Source: Nymphaea colorata (taxonomy: Eukaryota; Streptophyta; Magnoliopsida; Nymphaeales; Nymphaeaceae). Taken from it: DNA of 64,000 nt. This document shows, piece after piece, positions 52,230-61,300 of this stretch; position 1 is the first letter of the stretch, and every line of letters starts with the position of its first letter. The position numbers were made by a program, and so were the translations under genes. The stretch spans positions 16,817,289-16,881,288 of the forward strand of contig NC_045146.1 of the NCBI RefSeq assembly GCF_008831285.2, written 5' to 3'. The notes beneath the pieces are model-generated. The model saw only the letters and a list, made by a program, of their open reading frames with translations. It made no database searches and was not told where the DNA came from.

Positions 52230-53678
52230 AAGTAAGCAACTTATTTTTTATTAAGTATAAGCAATTGGTTGAATTAAAAGACTTAATTTATTTCTACTTG
52301 CGGCTCCGTTGTTAAAAAACGTTGTGCGCGACACCATATATCTGTCTAGTGTCTAGTTGCGTGCAGAAAAAACTACAATAAAAGCAGTTGTTTAAAGATC
52401 AATTCTCCTTCAACCGGCAGTCTCATACAGGCACATGCACATGAGTCCTGACACATTGGAAATGAAGTCTTGCCATTATCACAATGATATTGGACTATAT
52501 TAATATCCATATAAAAAAATGGGAGTATGTCCGATACGGTACATACGATACTAGCAGCATGCTTACACATTCTGTTTCAGAACCCGGAATCCGAGCTCAA
52601 TTCGGATAGACAAAAATCCAAATACTCGAATTGGGAAAAGTTTAAAGATAGTGATTATTTTATTCCTGTTTTAAACTGAGAAAGTAGGTACTCGTTTCCT
52701 AGGTAGCCTGTTTCAGGACCTTTTACAGTAAAAAAAAAAAGTAATGCAGTAGGTCATGATAGAAACTACGAGTAAAATGGACCGTCTTACAACCCAATGT
52801 GTTACACCGCTAAGGGCTAAGCAATTTGTTATCTCATAACTAAGGCGAGAAAGTTTCCTTTTTGCCTTTCATCATCAGTGGCATTAACTTCTTGTACAAG
52901 AGATCAAAGTTCACACCGGGCTGCCTCTTCTTTGAGACAATAAAATTTCTGAAACGAAATTCTAGAATTCAAAATAATAAAAAAATATTAACATTTTCTA
53001 GGTATGTTATCGACTATTCTTGATTTTCAGTCGATCCAGGTATTGAAGTTACTGTATTTAAAATCCTTTTATCAGCCATTGTTTTCAATATCTAGCATCA
53101 ATGGCATGGGTTCAGGATGTGAATCCCCTAGCCCTACCACTGTTTGAAACTTTGGACATATATATTCCAGGAAAATCCTTCAACAGCCATGATCCAGCTT
53201 GGGGCTTACCGTATGCTAGGCTGCTATTCACCGTCCATTTTGTATTTGGTGGTAACTTATACGGGAAATATACTGGATAAATAACAGTAATATTTTAAAG
53301 GTACCTTTTATTATGAACAAGATTAATTTGCAAATGCACGACGGCTATATAAAAACACAATAAAATGTCTAAGCACGATAAGTTCATGTATACGAGACTT
53401 CAATACCATGTTTGAGAGGTCCTACACATTCAACAGGCAGCAGCTGTATTATGGTTCCAAAACTCGTGACACCAAAGTTCAGTGTTGCTCTGCAGACTGC
53501 ATTTAGAACTTTTACCGAATTTGAAATACTAAAGTTTCGTGTCTACAGTAAAGTTCCATGCATTCAAATGAGCTTTAATAGTGCTAGACTGGATGGCTTC
53601 TCCTGTCGCTTTGACCAAGCAAAACTGGTAGGCAATAAACCGTTTGGACCCTCCACATAGCATAGGTGTGAAGGTTAG

Positions 53679-53849
53679 CTTTTTACGGATGACGGGTTGA
53701 AGAAAATGGGATTCAGCGATGCTTCAAGATGCACATTGTGTTTAAGAGAGGGATCAAAGAATGAGTTCCACGATTTTTTTGGTTGTATCCAAGCTAATGT
53801 TTTATGGAAACATGTTGCTTCCAAATTTGGAGTTATCTTTAAGGTTTGA
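53679..53849 (+). pseudogene. LINE relic: reverse-transcriptase zinc-binding (zf-RVT) fragment
   Basis: This frame lies between stops and encodes FTDDGLKKMGF, then CTLC, then HDFFGC and NVLWKHV. The spacing C-x2-C ... H-x4-C followed by a Trp is the pattern of the zf-RVT domain found after reverse transcriptase in plant non-LTR retrotransposons. Only about 56 residues remain, and the frame runs into the GAGCTCGAG repeat that starts about 53846. No reverse transcriptase or endonuclease is present, so the copy is dead. Confidence 0.6.
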
Positions 53850-54137
53850 GCTCGAGCTCGAACTCGATTAAGGCTCGACAAACTCGTAAGCTCATTTGAA
53901 TATATCGACTTGATTAAGGCTTGATAAACTCGTTTGAATATATCGACTTGATTAAGGCTCGACAAACTCGATTAAGGCTCGAGATTGACTCGGCGGTTAC
54001 GTGTTGAGCTCGAACTCAACTTGATTATTTGAACGAGTCGACTCATGAGCTCCGCTCGACTTGTAAAGTAGATTACTCGGCTCGAACTCGTTCACGAGCT
54101 GAGCTTTAACGAGTCGAGCGCTCGTTGTTCACCTCTA
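53846..54137. repeat. GAGCTCGAG-rich interspersed repeat with internal tandem units
   Basis: The segment is built of GAGCTCGAACTCG-like words and contains GATTAAGGCTYGAYAAACTC four times in full or in part, with spacers containing GAATATATCGACTT, giving units of about 46 and 38 bases. Such TCGAGC-rich repeats are widespread in plant genomes. It seems to have inserted at the end of the LINE relic. Confidence 0.65.
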
Positions 54138-54224
54138 TTCACAGGAATATCAAATATGGCCTGGTGGGTGGTGCTTTGATAAGTATAATGGATATGTCAT
54201 TCAAATTGCAAAATGACAAAGGAA

Positions 54225-54557
54225 TGTGACGCAGTGGAAGAGAGGACTTCTCCTCTAATCCATGATCAAAGCTTAAACTAAACTATGGAGAATTGAATGG
54301 AATGCCAACGGAATGAAAAATAGCTCTAAAGGGAGAAAGGGAAACTCAAAGAAAAGGGTTTTCATTCAACTCAAGGCTAATCACAAATGAGGATCTAAAC
54401 ATCTTTATATAGTCTAAAACGGATCCCTGGATCTGGATCCAAAACAAAGTAACAATAAATAGAAACACAAAATACTAGAACTTGATCCAAATAAAATAAA
54501 AAACAAATAAACCCAAATTGAAACTGCATCTTCCTTTCATGCTCTGCTCCTGCATCA
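54225..54557 (-). mobile_element. Candidate solo LTR
   Basis: The segment begins TGTGACGCAG and ends CTGCATCA, so it has TG...CA termini, and is flanked on both sides by GGAA (54221-54224 and 54558-54561), a possible 4-bp target duplication. A TATATAAA box occurs on the minus strand at 54413-54406. The length of 333 bp suits a small Copia LTR. Without a second LTR or primer-binding site the call stays tentative. Confidence 0.45.
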
Positions 54558-55363
54558 GGAAAACAGAACAAGAACTGCAGGTTTGGTGAGATGAAAGGAT
54601 GAAGAACATGTTTGTGGGCAGTGGGATGAATTCAAGAAGGTTTCATTAGCAGATGCATGTAAAAAATTTAGAAGAAGCAAAACAAAGTAGTTATCCAGTC
54701 CAATAGCGCTAGATGGGAAGCCTGGCTTAGTAAAATTAGAAGAGGTGATAATATCCCAGCACCCATTTTCCTGTTGGAGCTCAACCACTGCAACATGCAA
54801 ATCTTATTGAGTATATTATGAACCCTGCGCAGGGGGCATGTACTATGTACTCACGTTTTTGGGCGCTTTATTGACGTGGGATGTACAGAATGGTGTCTCC
54901 ATGAGCACAACAACATGAAAAAGCTGAGGACTATACAACATGGGGCCGCTTTCCACTTATTTGCAAGATTACTGTACTGAAAAAGCAAAGTATCGTTATC
55001 ATAATCATTCATGTCATGTGAAATAATCATTCATGTCATGTGAATACTTTTGAAGGCAAAAAAAAAACACAAGTCATGGAAATGTTGAAGACCGGTGTCA
55101 AATATTACGTACATCCAGTCCAAGCAAGGGACGTGTAGAGTGGCCGAACGAGACACTGCATATAACTGATACTCTCGCTTCATTCCAATCTTGGCCAAAG
55201 GGAAACCGCATAAAGCAGCGTTGCTGTTCCATGATGGAGCCATGAATTCACTGGCAGATCAGCAGCAGCATCATCTACGCCTAGCAGAACGTCACTCTCT
55301 CATGGATTCTCCCATTCAGACGAGTGTGACATTAGTAAAACAGAAAAGCTACATGTCACTTTA

Positions 55364-55612
55364 GGATAACTTCAGGTGAGCAAGGGGTATTAATCCCACC
55401 ACCCGAAAAAAGCCCAAAGGCCCCCCCATTCCCCCTGCTTTCGGAGTCCTGAGCTGCGTCGATGTCAGCGATAGCAACGGTGCACCCTTCAGTTTGGATA
55501 CTGCGCCTTACCGCCTTAAGACACATGAACATAGTGTCAACGAGAATCGAACTAGTGACCTGCCTTAATACAAGCCCCTAGCTCAACCAGCTATGTTATG
55601 CCCCTTGAAGCT
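55364..55612 (-). mobile_element. tRNA-derived SINE
   Basis: On the minus strand the element starts near 55612 with GGGGCATAACATAGCTGG, TTGAGC (A-box-like) and, about 35 bases on, AGTTCGATTCTC (55553-55542), a good B box of an RNA polymerase III promoter. A non-tRNA body of about 180 bases follows. TCACTTTA occurs directly at both edges (55356-55363 and 55613-55620), a plausible target duplication. There is no long poly-A tail. The family is not identified. Confidence 0.65.
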
Positions 55613-55738
55613 TCACTTTAAAACAACTTAGTCGGCTACTTTTTTCCGACAAATACAGTGCAATCAATTAGTTAGTCTCACAGGACCTTGCATATTACCC
55701 CACTGTTGATGCTGAAAAAGAGATCGAATATAGCACTC

Positions 55739-55740
<2 letters not shown>

Positions 55741-55781
<41 letters not shown>
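55741..55781. repeat. (TTA)13 microsatellite
   Basis: This is a perfect trinucleotide run of 41 bases, about 130 bases from the SINE. Confidence 0.97.
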
Positions 55782-58034
55782 GCAACCTCTTTTTGGTCGG
55801 TGTTGCTCTTGCCATTATATCGAGCTGATGTACATAGTTTTGAATATAGTTTTTTTTTTCTAATATTTTCATTATTTTAATTACTTTGCATATGAAAAAT
55901 AAGCAATACATGTCCATGGATTCTCAAGTTACTCCACACAAACTCGTGTACATGCGTTTGCATATGCATGAAACGGGTTCACATATAGTAGGGGAGATTA
56001 TAGTCTTTATGCCTATGATCCGATTCCGAAGCATGGTTTCTTAAATGGATCGCTAGATATACCAAGTTTGACTGACAAAACATAAAACTGTATGTATAAT
56101 TTCCAGTAGGCGACTGACTGCTTCATCCATCATGCACTTGTTCCTAACAAGGAAAAACTATTTTTATAGATGTTTTGTTTGTGTATAGAACTATTAAAAT
56201 CAATATACAAATCATAGTCTTTTGGACATATGTACGGAATGAGTTTTGTAAGCTAAAAAGTAAATAAATCATGACAATTGATAATTAAGCTTTTATTAAA
56301 TTTCAGCTGCAGACTTAAAAATAGCATTTGTACATTAAAACGTTTTGGTTATGAAGAACACATCTATGTAGTTGATTTTACAATAAAATGAGCACAAGAT
56401 GTAAAAAGTGGTTGTCACTTGTCATCCAGCTAGTAAAATGAAGACTAGGTTATGTCTCTCTCTCTCTCGAATGCTATTTTAAACCAAAACGTTTTAAATG
56501 TATAGAATGTAGTAAAAAATCAAAATGTTTCAAATGTATAATTGCTACGCTGATACATTGCTGCATTGACATAAGCGCTGACATAAGTATGCTATTTAAA
56601 TTTATCGAATTATATTTTTTGGATAGTTGTAATTTCATTGAAAAGTACTAGTCGAATTGTGAAAATTTAGGGAGATGAATTTTATTTGCCAAACAATTAA
56701 AGCACTACAAAGGGTCTAACATGCGTCATGTCATTCACGATAGGGGCGAAGCCAGAATTTTTTTTTATAGGGTACTAAATATATAGTTAACAAATTTTCA
56801 TTTGATCATAAAACAGTGATATCATTTCCATAAATTTTGTCACCATCCAATTTCAGCTTAACCCGATCCTGAAAACCAAATCAGAGCTCATACCTGGTAC
56901 AAGATTAACCCAAAAAAAGAAACGAATTGAAAGACGCCAGTGCTAGAAACCTGACCAGATTTGAAAATAAATTACTTAACTGTCGTTTTTGTGCCAATTC
57001 CAGCTACTAAACGCAAAACATTTGAACCATCTGGGTACGTTATTGTTATTTATTGAAAACTTAAGTATGCTTTTGTAAAATTTTCAACCTTTAACGCCAT
57101 TTTAGGCCCCGATAGATACTAATCCATGAGATCTCCAGAGAAGGATAACGATGTAAAGTAGTGAATGTGAAGATGCATTTTTGGGGAAACATATTCACTG
57201 CCCAAAACGAAACGTCCAATGAAAGGTTCCTTAGCTTTTTCGGTCCCTCACTGCTTCTACATAATTGTGATCGTCAGCTTTTCCCCTAAAGAAAGCAAAT
57301 AATAATAACTGCAATTAAGTATTAAATTCTTTGCAAATTTCAATGTCATCTCGAAGCTCAGTCTTAGAGTCAGGTGGAAGGGGTGGTAATTGTTTACATT
57401 TTTAAATATTTGTTTTATTTTACAGAGGAATTAGAATCAACTGGCCGCCACATATTGGCCGATGACCGAATACTCAAAAACCGTCACTAAAACTACCATG
57501 CCACATGACTATTAACGTCAGTTTATGATCTTTTTAACTATCATTTATGATACTTTTATGACAGGTTAAATACGTACCCATTTCCATAATTCGGCAGCGC
57601 GCCGATTTCATTTTTTGCTTAATTCGGCATCATCGACAGCCCGCTGCTTTCTTTGTTTTCTGTTTTGTATTTTAAGGAAGTACATTTCTACACTTCAAAA
57701 AACATTTTTTGCCTTTCAGCCTTTAAATTAGTGCTTATAAACACATTAGAAGGTTCTCATTTGTATTAAACATTTTTTAACAAGAGTTTAAGAAGCATGG
57801 TTTTTATCAGATACCAATCATTTAATATAATATAGAAAAGATGATAATATATATGTATATATACATTAAATTAAATAAAATGTCATCTTAAATGGCAATC
57901 GTAAACTTGAAGGGCAAAATCGTTAGAGAGAGAAAAAGGCGTAAGTTTAGAGAGAGAGGACGGCCGCGACGCCATTCCAGTGTCGTTTCATCGTCCCCCT
58001 CAAAATACGGCAGCGAGTCGAACTGGAGAGTTGC

Positions 58035-58053
58035 CACGTGTCAAACACGTGTC
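58035..58053 (+). promoter_or_regulatory. Two ABRE/G-box sites 11 bp apart
   Basis: CACGTGTC occurs at 58035-58042 and again at 58046-58053, one helical turn apart and on the same strand, about 260 bases upstream of the kinase ATG. The ACGT core with GTC flank is the abscisic-acid response element bound by bZIP factors; G-box CACGTG also binds bHLH factors. Confidence 0.65.
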
Positions 58054-58093
58054 GATCCACGGCGGGGCCCATAAGGAGGAGGCCCGCCCTCCG

Positions 58094-58101
58094 TACGTGG
58101 C
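58094..58101 (+). promoter_or_regulatory. Third ABRE-like site (TACGTGGC)
   Basis: TACGTGGC is a textbook ABRE core. It lies 41 bases after the second CACGTGTC and about 215 bases before the kinase ATG, giving three ACGT-core sites in 67 bases. Confidence 0.55.
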
Positions 58102-58311
58102 GGGCTTTTTCGATTCAAGATCCGAGACGCGCGGACTCCCTCGCTCTCTCTCCCTCTGTTTCTCTCGCCTTCCTTTCTTTCTCCTCCGATTGCCTTCCCG
58201 TCGTCGCCGTTCTCGTTTCGAGGAAGCGAGCCTTCCATCGGACTCTGGAGTTCTCGGGACACAGGACTCTGCCGTCTGGTTGGATAGGAGTCGGGAAGGA
58301 GGCCTCCGGCC

Positions 58312-61300
58312 ATGGATAAGAAGGCGGGAAAGACGGAGAAGGAGGCGGCGGACCGCCGGAAGTACCCTATCCGGCAGGAGGACTATGAGCTCTGTGAGGA
58401 GGTCGGTCAGGGAGCAAGCGCGGTCGTCTATCGGGCACGCTGCATCCCGCTCAACGAGATCGTCGCCATCAAGGTGCTCGATTTCGAGAAGGCGAAGGCC
58501 GATCTGGTAATCTCGGCTCTGTTCCAGCCAAGTCTAGCCTTCTTTGGAGAGTACCGTTCATGTTGTCGTTTTCGATATGGAGACAAACAGTTTGATTCCG
58601 TGTTGCACGTCAGAGACGAGATTCTACAGAGTTTTAGAATTCCGGGCGTTCCTGTTGGCTTTGTTTTTCGCGGGCCGGTGTATTCTCGTTTTCTGACGGA
58701 GTCCGTCTTGTTCTCGTCGGGGAAGGACTAGGAGCGTCGTAGTCGGATTTCCTCCAGGGTTCTGTTCTTCATCGGTTGACGGATTATTTGAGGAAGGATT
58801 AAGGCCTTGTTCTAGATGTATTTTAATTAAGAAGAACGACAACGCCTGTGATTTCCTTTAATTCAAACTGATTCTGTCCGAGCGACTAATTTGTTTTCAT
58901 TCAAGGGTCTTCCGCATAAGTACTGCCAGTGTATGAAAGGTAGTTCTGGCATAGTAGGCTATGATACTAAAGAATAGAACATTTTAGAACGATTAAATCG
59001 CTTCTTGCACTTGCAAGAGCTCTTCCGGAGATGACAGTATTCCGTTCTAGCTTTAATATAGGTTTGCAGAAAGAATAAAGAAATGTAATTTCTTCGATCA
59101 GTAAATAATTCCTTCGCAGTATCGTCCGTGTACACGACGGAATCTTGCTTGCTATTTTTACTTTCCAATTCGGGGAGATGCTTTGTGATGATCGATGCTG
59201 TTATTCAACAATGTGATGAATGGCAGGGGATATTTTCTATACCAAGAAGCCGTTACTGGTCGTTTCTATGGATAGCTGTTCTGACTTATAATTTGCTTTT
59301 TTCTGGTGTAGGATAACATTCGGCGTGAGGCACAAACAATGATTTTGGTCGATCATCCAAATGTTCTCAAAGCTCATTGCTCTTTTGTGAGCGATCATAA
59401 TCTCTGGGTTGTGATGCCCTACATGGCTGGCGGCTCGTGCCTTCATATCCTTAAGGCTGCATACCCTGATGGATTGGAAGAGACAGTGATCGCAACCGTG
59501 TTGCGTGAAGTTTTGAAAGGTTTGGCATATCTTCATCATCACGGTCACATCCATCGGGATGTCAAGGTGAGGAGAAAAAGAGCATGAACCTTAAATTGCT
59601 CATATATATCTGCTTCTATGTTCTTTAGTTGGTTATTGAATCCTTTTTCTGCTTGGACCATTCAGAAGGAAAAGCAAAAGGACAGAAGGTTAGACGGGTG
59701 CAGAAAGGAAACGGTTATAGTGGTTACTGGTTTGTTTTTAGTGGGAAAAAGAGGACATTTGTGTTTCATAAACATGGCAAAGTCTACCATCAATCATTTT
59801 GTAAATAAACCGATATCTAGTTGATAACCCAGCATTAGATGAATTTAACGTCAGCAATCTACGTTGTGGTCTTTGTATTTTACAATGCACGACTGATATT
59901 ACTGTTTCATGGCAAATGACATAAACTATAATTCGATCTCCACCACTTCTTTACATTGTTCTTGTGCGTCATATACTGTAACAGATTTTGATCATATATT
60001 CTGTTCATCATGTCAACATAGGCTGGAAATATTTTAGTTGATGTATCTGGTGGGATTAAGCTTGGAGATTTTGGTGTTTCTGCCTGCCTCTTTGATTCTG
60101 GTGACAGGCAAAGATCAAGAAACACATTTGTTGGTACACCTTGCTGGTATGGTTTCACTTCTGCATGTTGACATTTTTATCGTTACACACTTTTGTTCCT
60201 CCTGATATTTATGCCGGGTTTGTTATAATTTATTATGATATTGACCTATATATTCTCCACCACTTTCCCGTCCTGGGAAAATTTAACTGCAGGATGGCAC
60301 CTGAAGTCATGGAACAATTACATGGTTATGACTTCAAGTGAGCTTTAGCACTTCAATTTCTTATTAATCTAGAGTTGTTGTCACTGGAAGTTTTCTTGTT
60401 TATTGTGCTAGATATTGATCTAATGGCTCATTGTTTTAGGGCTGACATATGGTCTTTTGGAATAACTGCACTGGAACTTGCCCATGGTCACGCTCCTTTC
60501 TCAAAGTATCCTCCAATGAAGGTCATATGACTGGAGTTACTGTGATTTAAAACATTGTTGAAATTTAGAAGCTTAAATTCTGACTTGGATTCTCTTGCAG
60601 GTTTTGTTGATGACTTTGCAGAATGCTCCCCCAGGTCTCGATTATGAGAGAGACAAAAAGTTCTCCAAGGTACTGACTCACGTTTGTTGAATTTCATGTA
60701 TATTTAGTGTGTTACATCTGCTGAGGAGGTTCTCTGGCTTGCTTCTTAGTCATTTAAGCAGATGATTGCCATGTGCTTGGTTAAAGACCCTTCAAGGAGG
60801 CCTTCTGCAGAAAAGCTATTGAAACATCCATTTTTCAAACATGCACGGTCCAATGATTATCTGGTTCGAACAATCTTGGAGGGATTACCTTCTCTTGGTG
60901 ATCGCATTAAAGCATTGAAGGTCAGAATGCTTTAACAGATTGCCTTGTATTTGTACATTTTCTCATTGAGTTTGTGCTCTGACAGGACAAAGAAGCAGAC
61001 ATGCTTGCTCAAAAAAAGATGCCTGATGGGCAAAAGGAAGAGATTTCCCAGGTTTGGCATCGTCATCTTTTTTATTACAAACTGCTAGAGGCCTGAGTTG
61101 GTTAGGCTTCATTGTGGAGCAATTTTTGTTTGTGTCCTTTTCCATTCTTTTACACCCATCATGTATGGTAGAATTTTTATCATCTAGCATGTATGGAAAC
61201 ATGGATTGGAGAAACACCTTCTTTCATGCCTAGGAGTTGGTTTTCTTGAAATCTAGGAGTTTATGTGCATTGAACATGAAATGACTGTGGAATGTAGTAT

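Larger units (their letters stand above)
50809..58034. other. Intergenic region between the 5'-nucleotidase and kinase genes, rich in retroelement relics
   Basis: The two flanking genes diverge, so both promoters lie here. Between them I see no intact gene. About 51240-51740 has sequence resembling a Copia-type LTR or internal region (weak). A LINE relic, a GAGCTCGAG repeat, a candidate solo LTR, a SINE and a TTA microsatellite cluster at 53.6-55.8 kb. A hAT-like end (GGGGCGAAGCCAGAATTT) appears near 56744. The remainder is AT-rich and unassigned. Confidence 0.5.

Noticed and set aside
56744..56900. hAT-like element starting GGGGCGAAGCCAGAATTT
   Set aside because: Only one end is recognisable, so element boundaries cannot be supported.
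59618..59824. Short plus-strand frame in intron 2 of the kinase gene
   Set aside because: It lies wholly within an intron bounded by good GT-AG sites and has no domain.
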